Shown in pieces: positions 34,331-41,351 of a DNA stretch of 64,000 nucleotides. The number at the start of each line of letters is the position of its first letter. Within the stretch, counting starts at the first letter, position 1. Origin of the DNA: Pseudonocardia sp. T1-2H (GTDB lineage Bacteria; Actinomycetota; Actinomycetes; Mycobacteriales; Pseudonocardiaceae); assembly GCF_038039215.1 (NCBI RefSeq), contig NZ_JBBPCL010000001.1:4216001-4280000 (forward strand), written 5' to 3'. A program made the position numbers and the translations under genes. The notes below the pieces were generated by a model that was given only the letters and a program-made list of their open reading frames with translations, did no database searches and was not told the origin of the DNA.

Positions 34331-34912
34331 GTGACCGCCCCGGCCCGCGACGTGACCGCCCCTGCCCGTCTCCATATCGTCGTCGAGACGCCGGCGGATG
34401 CCAGCCTCGAGGTGCTGACCCAGGTCTTCCGGCGGCTCGGCGAGAGCCTCGCGCTGGCCGAGACGCGCTCCGGCATCGTCGGCTGCCCCCGGTGCGGCCG
34501 GCGCAACCGGGTGCCGGCCGCCGGGACGGGGGTGCCGGTGTGCGGGAGCTGCCGGCACGCGCTGCCCTGGATCGCCGCCGCGCGCGACGAAGACTTCGCG
34601 CCGGTCGCCGAGCAGGCGTCGGTGCCCGTGCTCGTGGTCGTGTGGGCGCGCTGGTGCGGGCTCAGCTGGCTGGCGCGGCCGGCCCTCGAGCGGTTGGCGC
34701 TGACCCGCCCGGGCGAGCTCAAGCTGGTGGAGGTGGACGTGGTCGCGGCGCCCCAGGAGACACAGCGGTTCGCGGTACGCGGCGTCCCGACGCTCCTGGT
34801 CCTGCGCCGCGGGGAGCTCGTCGACCACCGCTACGCCGTCGCGCCCGCCGCCGAGCTGCGGGACTGGGTGGACGCGGCACTGCCGGGCGCGCACGTCGAC
34901 GGGAGGGCGTGA
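34331..34912 (+). CDS. Thioredoxin-like protein with zinc ribbon and WCGLS site
   Basis: The 193-residue protein carries a zinc ribbon of Trx2/TrxC style (Cys52, Cys55, Cys71, Cys74 in CPRCGRR and VCGSCRHALPW), followed by a thioredoxin domain. The active site reads WCGLS (108-112), so the resolving Cys of WCGPC is missing while the first Cys109 stays. VRGVPTLLVLRRGEL gives the cis-Pro loop. It cannot run a normal dithiol cycle; mixed-disulfide trapping or mycothiol-dependent monothiol chemistry is possible. An extra N-terminal 45 residues are unassigned. GTG start with AGGAGG. It follows the baeRF gene by 15 bases. Confidence 0.85.
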   Translation: MTAPARDVTAPARLHIVVETPADASLEVLTQVFRRLGESLALAETRSGIVGCPRCGRRNRVPAAGTGVPVCGSCRHALPWIAAARDEDFAPVAEQASVPVLVVVWARWCGLSWLARPALERLALTRPGELKLVEVDVVAAPQETQRFAVRGVPTLLVLRRGELVDHRYAVAPAAELRDWVDAALPGAHVDGRA

Positions 34913-34946
34913 CCGAGCAGGTTCCGCCACGCTGCTGGTCCGGTGT

Positions 34947-34963
34947 TCCGGCCGGTGGCCGGA
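34947..34963. terminator. Convergent-gene hairpin
   Basis: TCCGGCC (34947-34953) pairs with GGCCGGA (34957-34963) around a three-base loop. It lies between the stop of the thioredoxin-like gene and the stop of the leftward small gene, so it may serve both strands. Confidence 0.45.
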
Positions 34964-34966
34964 GCC

Positions 34967-35197
34967 TCAGCCTTGGCTCGCGCCGCTCCCGTCCCGCCCG
35001 CCGCTCGCGCGCTCGTGGGCGAGCAGCAGACGGCCGGCGAACCACACGAGGGTCCGACCCGACGTGTCGACGCCCGGCATCAGGCGCAGCGACTCGTAGG
35101 CGGTCTCGACGCAGCGCACCAGGAGGAGCCGCTCCCGCTCGATGGCGGCCGCGACCTCCTCGGTCTCGGCGAAGGGGTCCTGGCGGGTCGCAGTCAT
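34967..35197 (-). CDS. Small hypothetical protein
   Basis: The 76-residue, mostly helical soluble protein (starts MTATRQDPFAETEEVAAAIERERLLLVRCVETAYESLRLMPGV) has no recognised domain. AAAGG upstream of ATG 35197 supports the start; the open frame further upstream is not needed. It is convergent with the thioredoxin-like gene. Confidence 0.6.
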   Translation of the reverse strand: MTATRQDPFAETEEVAAAIERERLLLVRCVETAYESLRLMPGVDTSGRTLVWFAGRLLLAHERASGGRDGSGASQG

Positions 35198-35533
35198 GGG
35201 TATCGCCTTTGCGGAGAGTGGGTCGGGCGGGCAGGACGATCGTCGACCGCGGCGCGCCCGTCCGCACGGTTCCGGTGGGACGAAGACCGCCGCCGCGAGT
35301 CGGCCCGACGGGGCAGGATTCCGTGGCCGTCGTCCCTCCCCCGCCGGCGTCACGCGCGACGAGCCGAAGGACGGGGCGCCGGGGCCCGGTGCGTCGAAGA
35401 GCGGCGTCCGCCCGTCCCGGCGGGGCAGTCCCGGCACCCCACGTCGCCCTCCCAGGCCCAAGCCGCGGTCGCGCTCGCGGTCGCATCATCCCTGGTGTGT
35501 AGGGGCGCGTCGCGTGCCCTCGGGAGGTTCGTC
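35198..35533. other. Gene-free stretch between divergent small gene and hdeD-like gene
   Basis: These 336 bases separate two divergent genes and must contain both promoters. GC content is as high as in coding DNA. No clear -10/-35 pair, palindrome or RNA element was recognised. Confidence 0.5.
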
Positions 35534-36121
35534 ATGAAGCTGAAGAACTCGGCCCCGCCGCTGATCGACGATCCGGTGACCGACCCGCTGGTGCGGGGGG
35601 TCACCGCGGCCCGGACGGTCCTCGTCGTCCGGGCCGTCCTGGCGGTGGCCTTCGGACTCGTCGCGCTGTTGTGGCCCGACCTGACGGTGCTGGCCCTGGC
35701 CATCGCGTTCGGGATCTACGCGATTCTCGAGGGCGTGGCGAGCGTGGTCGACGCGGTCCGGAACCGCGGGCGGTCACGCTGGTGGTGGGGTCTGTTGAGC
35801 GGACTCGCAGGCATCGCCGCCGGAGTGCTGGCGCTCCTCTGGCCGAGCATCACCGTGATCGTCCTCGCCGTCGTCGTGGGCATCTGGGCCCTGGTGACGG
35901 GGGCGGCCGAGATCGGAACGGCGTTCCGGTTGCGGAGGGCGGGCGGCCGCGTCTGGCTGCTCGCGCTGGCCGGCGTCCTCGCGGTGGTCGCGGGGATCCT
36001 CATCCTGCTCCAGCCGGCGATCAGCGCGATCGGGCTGACGGTGCTGCTCGGGGCGTTCGCGGTGGTCTACGGCGTGACGCTCGCGGTGCTCGCCGTGACT
36101 CTCCGCCCCGCGGTTCCGTGA
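35534..36121 (+). CDS. HdeD/DUF308 family membrane protein
   Basis: The 195-residue protein has six hydrophobic segments in three repeated hairpins. Each has the HdeD motif of a helix followed by LLWPDLTVLALAIAFGIYAILEG, LLWPSITVIVLAVVVGIWALVTGAAEIG or LLQPAISAIGLTVLLGAFAVVYG. HdeD is linked to acid resistance in E. coli, and the wider family to membrane stress. GGGAGG before ATG 35534 fixes the start. The stop overlaps the GTG of the next gene, so the two are coupled. Confidence 0.9.
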   Translation: MKLKNSAPPLIDDPVTDPLVRGVTAARTVLVVRAVLAVAFGLVALLWPDLTVLALAIAFGIYAILEGVASVVDAVRNRGRSRWWWGLLSGLAGIAAGVLALLWPSITVIVLAVVVGIWALVTGAAEIGTAFRLRRAGGRVWLLALAGVLAVVAGILILLQPAISAIGLTVLLGAFAVVYGVTLAVLAVTLRPAVP

Positions 36122-36711
36122 CGGAGCCGGGCGGTCCGGTCTCGGTCTTCCGGCTGGACCCCGAGCTGGTCGACGCCGTCGTCAGCGGCGACGCCGACCC
36201 GCAGGCCGTCGCCGCGCTCGCCGACCAGGTGGCCACCGTGCTGCCGTGGCACGCCTCTCTGCCGCCTGACATCGCCGGGCACCTGACCCGGCTCGTCCGG
36301 CACCTCGGCGGGGACGACGCCCTGCTCGGCTGGCTCGACGAGCATCCGGGCCGGCCGCGCGCGGCGGCGCGGCTCTACCGGCTGATCGGGCTCCTCGACG
36401 GGCTCAGCGGCTCGAGCGCGGTCATCACCGCGCTGCGCGAGCTGCGCGAGCGCACGCCGTACCCGCCAGGGCTCGAAGGCTACCTCGTGCCCGACACCGA
36501 CTCGTCGACGCTGGGCTCCCTCGCCCAACAGATCGAGTCGCTGCTCGGCGACGGCCGCCCGGGCGAGGCCGTGGCGCTCTCGCTCGCCACGATCGACGCG
36601 CTGCGCGACGTGGCGCCGCGCGCCGTCGAGCTCGACCCGGAGCTCCAGGGTCTGGACACGCTGCTGGAGCAGGTCCGGCGTGGGATCGAGGAGGCCGGGG
36701 AGACCGGCTGA
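36118..36711 (+). CDS. Hypothetical helical protein coupled to hdeD
   Basis: The 197-residue, Leu/Ala-rich soluble protein has no membrane segment and no domain I can name (segments AVVSGDADPQAVAALADQVATVL and GWLDEHPGRPRAAARLYRLIGLLDGL). The GTG start overlaps the hdeD stop (GTGA), which argues that it is translated. The even helix pattern and absence of catalytic motifs suggest a binding or scaffolding role, but this is not established. Confidence 0.7.
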   Translation: MTEPGGPVSVFRLDPELVDAVVSGDADPQAVAALADQVATVLPWHASLPPDIAGHLTRLVRHLGGDDALLGWLDEHPGRPRAAARLYRLIGLLDGLSGSSAVITALRELRERTPYPPGLEGYLVPDTDSSTLGSLAQQIESLLGDGRPGEAVALSLATIDALRDVAPRAVELDPELQGLDTLLEQVRRGIEEAGETG

Positions 36712-36752
36712 GAAGTCTCGACCCGGCGGGGTGAGCGGCCTCGCGGACGTTC

Positions 36753-36764
36753 GTCCCGCGGGAC
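36753..36764. repeat. Perfect 12-base palindrome upstream of hsp20
   Basis: GTCCCGCGGGAC is fully self-complementary and lies 99 bases upstream of the Hsp20 start. It could be an operator for this gene. Its arm order (GTCCC...GGGAC) is opposite to that of a DosR box, so no regulator is proposed. Confidence 0.35.
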
Positions 36765-36862
36765 CGGTTCGACGACGGCGCCTGCGCTGCCATCGTGAAC
36801 CGCCGGTCCGGGCACCCCGGGGCGCCGGAGACCGCACCACCGATCCGCGCTGGGAGAGCACG

Positions 36863-37351
36863 ATGACACTGATGCGATTCGACCCGTTCCGCGAACTCGA
36901 CCGCCTGGCCGAGCAGGCGCTCGCCGTCGGGGCGAGGGCGACGCGCAGCATGCCGATGGAGGCGCTGCGCCGGGGCGAGGAGTTCCTCGTGTTCCTCGAC
37001 CTGCCGGGTGTCCAGCGCGACGACGTCGACGTGACGGTGGAGCGCAACGTCGTCTCGATCCGGGCCCGCCGGGTCCCGCAGCGCCAGGAGGACGACGAGG
37101 TGATCGTCGACGAGCGGCCGTACGGGGAGTTCGCCCGCCAGCTGTTCCTCGGGGAGAACCTCGACCCCAGCGGCCTGACGGCCGACATGGACAACGGCGT
37201 GCTGATCATGCGCATCCCGGTCAGCGAGGCGAGCAAGCCGCGCCGGGTGTCGCTGGGCTCGTCCGAGACCTCGCAGGAGATCGCGGGGTCGATGGAGGGG
37301 GACCGCACCTCCACCTCCACGTCCGAGAACGCCACCAAGACGAGCTCGTAG
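36863..37351 (+). CDS. Hsp20/alpha-crystallin small heat-shock protein
   Basis: The 162-residue ATP-independent chaperone has the start MTLMRFDPFRELDRLAEQ found in actinobacterial Hsp18 proteins. An alpha-crystallin domain follows (EEFLVFLDLPGVQRDDVDVTVERNVVSIRARR, and GEFARQLFLGENLDPSGLTADMDNGVLIMRIPV), with a Ser/Thr-rich tail. It holds unfolding proteins as oligomers in the cytosol. GGGAGAG before ATG fixes the start. It precedes the DUF1931 gene by 87 bases and is probably co-transcribed. Confidence 0.93.
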   Translation: MTLMRFDPFRELDRLAEQALAVGARATRSMPMEALRRGEEFLVFLDLPGVQRDDVDVTVERNVVSIRARRVPQRQEDDEVIVDERPYGEFARQLFLGENLDPSGLTADMDNGVLIMRIPVSEASKPRRVSLGSSETSQEIAGSMEGDRTSTSTSENATKTSS

Positions 37352-37376
37352 CCGGCCGTCCTCCGGGAGCCCTGCC

Positions 37377-37442
37377 ATGACCGAGGACCCGCGCACCGGC
37401 AGCGCGGCCGACCGAGCGACGAGGGTGGAGGCGACGGCATGA
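37377..37442 (+). CDS. Possible 21-codon leader ORF before the DUF1931 gene
   Basis: An ATG at 37377, with GGGAG seven bases upstream, opens a 21-residue frame (MTEDPRTGSAADRATRVEAT-). Its TGA overlaps the ATG of the next gene. The layout is that of a coupled leader peptide, but the short length gives little coding evidence. Confidence 0.3.
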   Translation: MTEDPRTGSAADRATRVEATA

Positions 37443-37891
37443 CCCGTCCGTCGGGGATACCGGTGTTCGAGCGCTTCTTCCGGTCGGTGGGGCGCGTCGA
37501 CATCGACAAGGACGACGTGCGCCGGTACAGGCGCTTCGTCGACGACAAGATCGACGACATCGCGATCGCCGGGCGCAACTCCGCGAAGTGGAACGGGCGG
37601 GACGTGATCGCCCCTCAGGACCTGCCGATCACGAAGGGCCTGCAGGAGCGCATGCGCGACTTCGACAAGGTCGACGTGGCCGACGAGGTCCGGGAGCTGC
37701 TGCGTCAGTCGATGCGCACGCCCCCGGCGGACGTCACGTTCGCCGAGGACACCGTGGAGATGCTGCCGGAGGTGTTCGGAGGGTTGAGCGTCGCGCTGGC
37801 CCGGTCGTTCCGGGTGCTGGACCCGAACCTGTCCAACCCGGCGACCGAGCACTGGGACCGGGCCTTCGAGTTGTTCGACCTGATCTACTGA
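37439..37891 (+). CDS. DUF1931 histone-fold family protein
   Basis: The 150-residue protein belongs to DUF1931, a family whose solved member (Aquifex Aq_328) has a tandem histone-like fold. Recognisable parts are PVFERFFRSVGRVDIDKDDVRRYRRFVDDKIDDIAIAGRNSAKWNGRDVIAPQDLPITKGLQERMRDF and LPEVFGGLSVALARSFRVLDPNLSNPATEHWDRAFELFDLIY. DNA binding or compaction under stress is possible but unproven. GGTGGAGG supports the start, which overlaps the leader ORF stop. It sits behind hsp20 in a stress setting. Confidence 0.88.
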   Translation: MTRPSGIPVFERFFRSVGRVDIDKDDVRRYRRFVDDKIDDIAIAGRNSAKWNGRDVIAPQDLPITKGLQERMRDFDKVDVADEVRELLRQSMRTPPADVTFAEDTVEMLPEVFGGLSVALARSFRVLDPNLSNPATEHWDRAFELFDLIY

Positions 37892-37971
37892 CCGCCCGGG
37901 CTCGAGGGCCTCGTACCGGCCGACGTTAGGGTGGCGGCGTGGGCGCGGGTGGACGACGGAGCTGAAGGCAG

Positions 37972-38427
37972 GTGCTCCTGCTGTTGACCGTCGTCCTCGG
38001 TGTGGTGGTCATGCACTCGCCCGTCGCGGGCCCCGCCGCCCTGCCCGCCACCGACCCGATGTCGACCGGGCCGATGTCGCCGGAGCCCATGGCGGCCGCG
38101 CCGATGCCCCTGGACCAGGGGCCGCCCGGCGTCCTCACGAAGGGCACGGGCCTCGCCTCCGTCGTGGACCCGCACCTGTTCGGTACGCAGGACGGGTCTC
38201 CCGGCGGCCATGACTCGATGCCGGCGGGCGCGCTGCACGAGCTGATGCACCTGTGCCTGGCCGTGCTCGCCGGGCTCGTCGTGCTCGGGCTCGTGGGCCT
38301 GGCCTTCCTGCTCCACCGGCCGACCCGCTCGGCCGCCGCTCTCCTCTCAGCCCCTGTCCTCGCCCCGCCCGGGCCGCCGCCGCGGACGGCGGTTCGTCTG
38401 GCCCAACTCTGCGTGCTGCGGAACTGA
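37972..38427 (+). CDS. DUF6153-like Met/His-rich membrane protein
   Basis: The 151-residue protein has an N-terminal membrane helix (VLLLLTVVLGVVVMHSPVAG), an external Met/Pro-rich segment (DPMSTGPMSPEPMAAAPMPL) and a second helix (LMHLCLAVLAGLVVLGLVGLAFLL) preceded by HDSMPAGALHELMHL. The Met- and His-containing outer loop suggests copper or other soft-metal handling; this is inference. GTG at 37972 is the first possible start, after an in-frame TGA. It is followed by the DUF305 lipoprotein gene, and the two often occur as a pair. Confidence 0.75.
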   Translation: MLLLLTVVLGVVVMHSPVAGPAALPATDPMSTGPMSPEPMAAAPMPLDQGPPGVLTKGTGLASVVDPHLFGTQDGSPGGHDSMPAGALHELMHLCLAVLAGLVVLGLVGLAFLLHRPTRSAAALLSAPVLAPPGPPPRTAVRLAQLCVLRN

Positions 38428-38489
38428 GTCGACCAGCGCGATCCGCTGGCTCGATTCGCTGACGCACGTCCGCGGAGGAGTACACGCAC

Positions 38490-39125
38490 GTGAACCGCAC
38501 ATCCGTCCTCGGCATGCTCGCCGCCGCCTCGACCGCCGTCGTCCTCGTCGGCTGCAGCAACTCCGAGACACCCTCCACCAGCACCGTCACCGCGACCCCG
38601 GCCACCGTGGCCGCTCCGTCCGGGAGCGGGTCGACGTCGGCCTCCTCGGTCCACGACGACGCCGACGTCGCCTTCGCGCAGGGCATGATCCCCCACGACA
38701 GCCAGGCCGTGGACATGGCGGGACTCGCCGCGGACCGGGCCGGCAACGACCGGGTGAAGCAGCTCGCGGCCGCCGTCGAGATCGCCCAGGGACCGGAGAT
38801 CGAGCAGCTGCGCGGCTTCCTGGCGGCCTGGGGGCAGCCGGAAGCCCCTGCCGGGACGGACCACGCCGGCGTGGGCCACAGCAGCACGGGTGGGAGCGGG
38901 ATGATGACCGACGCCCAGATGCAGCAGCTTCGGCAGGCCCGGGGCGCGGACTTCGACCGCATGTTCCTGCAGATGATGACCGCGCACCACGAGGGCGCCG
39001 TCGAGATGGCCCGGACCGAGCTCGCCGGCGGCCGGAATGCCGAGGCGAAGGCGCTCGCCCAGAAGATCATCGACGAGCAGCAGGCCGAGATCACCACGAT
39101 GGCGAACCTGCTGAGCACCCTGTGA
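38490..39125 (+). CDS. DUF305 lipoprotein
   Basis: The 211-residue exported lipoprotein has a signal peptide with lipobox LVGC, so Cys22 is the lipidated residue. The DUF305 domain has two repeats with the signatures DADVAFAQGMIPHDSQAVDMAGLA and DFDRMFLQMMTAHHEGAVEMARTEL, rich in His and Met that could bind a metal. The protein would sit on the outer face of the membrane. The family is ferritin-like in fold and often linked to copper stress genes. GTG start. A strong hairpin follows the stop at once. Confidence 0.92.
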   Translation: MNRTSVLGMLAAASTAVVLVGCSNSETPSTSTVTATPATVAAPSGSGSTSASSVHDDADVAFAQGMIPHDSQAVDMAGLAADRAGNDRVKQLAAAVEIAQGPEIEQLRGFLAAWGQPEAPAGTDHAGVGHSSTGGSGMMTDAQMQQLRQARGADFDRMFLQMMTAHHEGAVEMARTELAGGRNAEAKALAQKIIDEQQAEITTMANLLSTL

Positions 39126-39128
39126 TCC

Positions 39129-39165
39129 CGGGGCGGGGTGGTCGGTCCCGGGCCGCCCACCCCGC
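39129..39165 (+). terminator. Strong hairpin after the DUF305 gene
   Basis: GGGCGGGGTGG (39129-39139) and CCACCCCGCCC (39155-39165) form an 11-base perfect stem with a 15-base loop, starting four bases after the stop. There is no U-tract. Confidence 0.6.
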
Positions 39166-39359
39166 CCGCACGGGCTCGCGCACTCACCCGGGGTCGGCCG
39201 GATCCGCGTACCGCATGCCGCTCTACGTCAACGCCGCCTGGGGCCGACGACCGCGGAGCGTCCCACCGGCGGAGAGTGACCGCTCACAGACCGCCGGGTC
39301 GGCCGGGCACGTCATGGCACCGTGGAGTGCACGAGTTCCCCGTCTGAAAGCAGCTCCCC

Positions 39360-39680
39360 GTGTTCGAATCCTCGCCCGAGCGGGCGGTCGCCCGCCCGTC
39401 CCGCACGACTCCCCGCGAGACCCCCGCGGTCACCTTCGAGGAATGGCTGGTGACCCAGACCGACGCGCCCCGCCCGCGTCGCACGATCGCGCAGCTCGCC
39501 CTCGACCGTCGGCTGCACGAGGTGGACTTCGGTGCCCGCGTCGTCCGGGCGGAGTTCCGCCGCATGCTCGACGACTTCGAGGCCGCCACCCGTGGACTGC
39601 CGGTCCTCAGCACGCCGTTGCCCTTCCGGTCCGCACGCCAGGGCCGCCGCCCGGCCCTCGACCTCCCCGGGCAGGACTGA
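39360..39680 (+). CDS. Hypothetical protein
   Basis: This is a 106-residue basic soluble protein with GTG start. The central part FEEWLVTQTDAPRPRRTIAQLALDRRLHEVDFGARVVRAEFRRMLDDFEAATRGLPVLSTPLPF looks like folded helical protein, while both ends are Arg/Pro-rich. No domain is recognised. It lies alone after the DUF305 terminator; CAGCTCCCC before the GTG is not a good binding site. Confidence 0.5.
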   Translation: MFESSPERAVARPSRTTPRETPAVTFEEWLVTQTDAPRPRRTIAQLALDRRLHEVDFGARVVRAEFRRMLDDFEAATRGLPVLSTPLPFRSARQGRRPALDLPGQD

Positions 39681-39782
39681 CCCACCCGACGACCGTCCCG
39701 CCGCGTCCCGGGCCGCCGCCGGGCCGGGACCGCGGCGCGGGTACGCCGGTCGCCCCGCACGACCGGCACGTGGGAGGGGCGG

Positions 39783-40373
39783 CTACGACGGCATCGTCAG
39801 CTCGAACAGGGCCAGTTCCATCTCGTGGACCTCCGACGCCGCCTGCCCGTCGGGCACCGCACCACGTGCGGCGACGAGCGCCTCGTACCCCGTGAACGCC
39901 TCGAAGCTCTGCACGACGCCGTTCTCGCGGTCGACCATCCCCAGGATCATCGCGGCCCCGTCGAGCGCCGAGAACGCCGGCACCGCGTCGGCCAGGAAGG
40001 ACGAGGCCGCCGTGTCGAGGTCCGCTGTCGGCTCAAAGCGGGTCACCCGGGCCCAGAGGTCGCCGGGACGATCGGGGCGGTGGCCGTCCATGCCGATCAC
40101 CTCGAAGCGCTCGACCGTCGTCTCGCCGGAGCCGATCTCCCGCCCGGCCGAGGCCCGCCTGGCGACGACGGCCTGATGGCTCGCGTCGAGCGACGCCCGG
40201 TCGTCCCAGCACGTCAGGACGGCGGCCCGCCCCGACGATCGGTCCACACCCATGACCAGTCCGAGGCTGCCCTTCATCTTGCTCGTGAAGGGCAGGACCT
40301 CGTCCCGGACGAAGACGATCCCTGCGTCGACGCGCTCGGGGTCGCCGCGGAAGACGGTGACGCGTAACCACAT
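39783..40373 (-). CDS. Tandem ABM-like (antibiotic biosynthesis monooxygenase fold) protein
   Basis: The 196-residue protein contains two ferredoxin-like halves. The first is MWLRVTVFRGDPERVDAGIVFVRDEVLPFTSKMKGSLGLVMGVDRSSGRAAVLTCWDDRASLDAS. The second is LWARVTRFEPTADLDTAASSFLADAVPAFSALDGAAMILGMVDRENGVVQSFEAFTGYEAL. This spacing of the dimeric alpha/beta-barrel fold is seen in ABM and stress-responsive A/B barrel proteins. No catalytic residue is evident, so a haem or small-molecule-binding role is as likely as enzymatic activity. It is divergent from the patatin gene. Confidence 0.72.
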   Translation of the reverse strand: MWLRVTVFRGDPERVDAGIVFVRDEVLPFTSKMKGSLGLVMGVDRSSGRAAVLTCWDDRASLDASHQAVVARRASAGREIGSGETTVERFEVIGMDGHRPDRPGDLWARVTRFEPTADLDTAASSFLADAVPAFSALDGAAMILGMVDRENGVVQSFEAFTGYEALVAARGAVPDGQAASEVHEMELALFELTMPS

Positions 40374-40493
40374 GATCCGACCGCCCTCGTACGCCGGCCA
40401 GGTCGTGCCTGGCCGTGGGCTGCTCAGGGTCTCCCGACACTCTCGAAGTGGCAACACGCGGTTCGCCCACCGGCCGGCTGGCAGCATGAGGTC

Positions 40494-41351
40494 GTGGGCA
40501 CCACCGGCGGTACGGCGATCGTCCTGGGCGGGGGCGGCGTGCTCGGCGCCGTCCAGGCGGGCATGCTCCGCGCACTGCTCGAGTTCGGTGTGCGCCCGGA
40601 CCTGGTCGTGGGCACCTCGGTCGGAGCACTCAACGGAGCGGTACTCGCGGCGCTGCCCCCGGACGAGGTGGCCGACCGGCTCGAGGCGCTGTGGCTCTCC
40701 CCCGAGGCGGAGAGCCTGTTCGCGGCGGGGACGGTACGACGCCTGCGAACTCTCGCGCACAGCGGCGTGGCCGCCCACTCCCCCGAACCGCTGAGGCGGG
40801 CGGCGAGCACGGTTCTGGGCGGACGGCGGATCGAGGACCTCCCCGTGCGCTTCACCTGTTGCGCCGCGAGCATCGAGGACGCCGCGGAGCACTGGTTCGA
40901 ACACGGCCCGGCCGTCGACGCCGTGCTCGCCTCGGCCGCGGTACCGGGCCTGCTCCCACCTGCGCTCGTCGACGGGCGCCACTACCTCGACGGCGGCCTG
41001 GTCAACAGCATCCCCTTGGGCCGCGCGGTGGAACTGGGCGCCGAGCGGGTATTCGTCCTGCACGTCGGCCGTGTCGATCAGCCGCTGCGACCGCCGAGGC
41101 GGCCTTGGGAGGTGGGGCTCGTGGCCTTCGAGATCGCCCGTCGACACCGCTACGCGCGCGATCTCGCCGCCGTGCCCGAGGGCGTCGAGGTGCACGTACT
41201 ACCGGCAGGGGAGGGCGGCGCGCCACGGTGGGACAGCCGCGCCGCCCTGCGCTACCGCGCCGCGGCCGCCTCCGCCGGTCGGATCGACGCCGCCTACCGG
41301 GCGTCGAAGGACTATCTGCGGTCCTGTCTCGGGGCCGGAGGCCGCCGGTGA
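40494..41351 (+). CDS. Patatin-like phospholipase (RssA type)
   Basis: The 285-residue protein is a Ser-Asp dyad lipid acyl hydrolase. The oxyanion motif GGGGVLGA is at residues 12-19, the nucleophile elbow GTSVG at about 40-44 (Ser42), and the catalytic Asp in LDGGLVNSIPLGRA. It is cytosolic or peripheral to the membrane. The stop overlaps the GTG of the acyltransferase gene (GTGA), so the pair probably remodels the same lipid pool. GTG start at 40494. Confidence 0.9.
   Translation: MGTTGGTAIVLGGGGVLGAVQAGMLRALLEFGVRPDLVVGTSVGALNGAVLAALPPDEVADRLEALWLSPEAESLFAAGTVRRLRTLAHSGVAAHSPEPLRRAASTVLGGRRIEDLPVRFTCCAASIEDAAEHWFEHGPAVDAVLASAAVPGLLPPALVDGRHYLDGGLVNSIPLGRAVELGAERVFVLHVGRVDQPLRPPRRPWEVGLVAFEIARRHRYARDLAAVPEGVEVHVLPAGEGGAPRWDSRAALRYRAAAASAGRIDAAYRASKDYLRSCLGAGGRR

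Noticed and set aside
33323..34930. 535-codon minus-strand frame over baeRF and the thioredoxin-like gene
   Set aside because: Antisense to two recognisable proteins; composition is almost only Arg, Pro, Gly and Ala.
36753..36764. GTCCCGCGGGAC as a DosR/DevR box upstream of hsp20
   Set aside because: A DosR box has GGGAC before GTCCC; the order is reversed here and the spacing does not fit.
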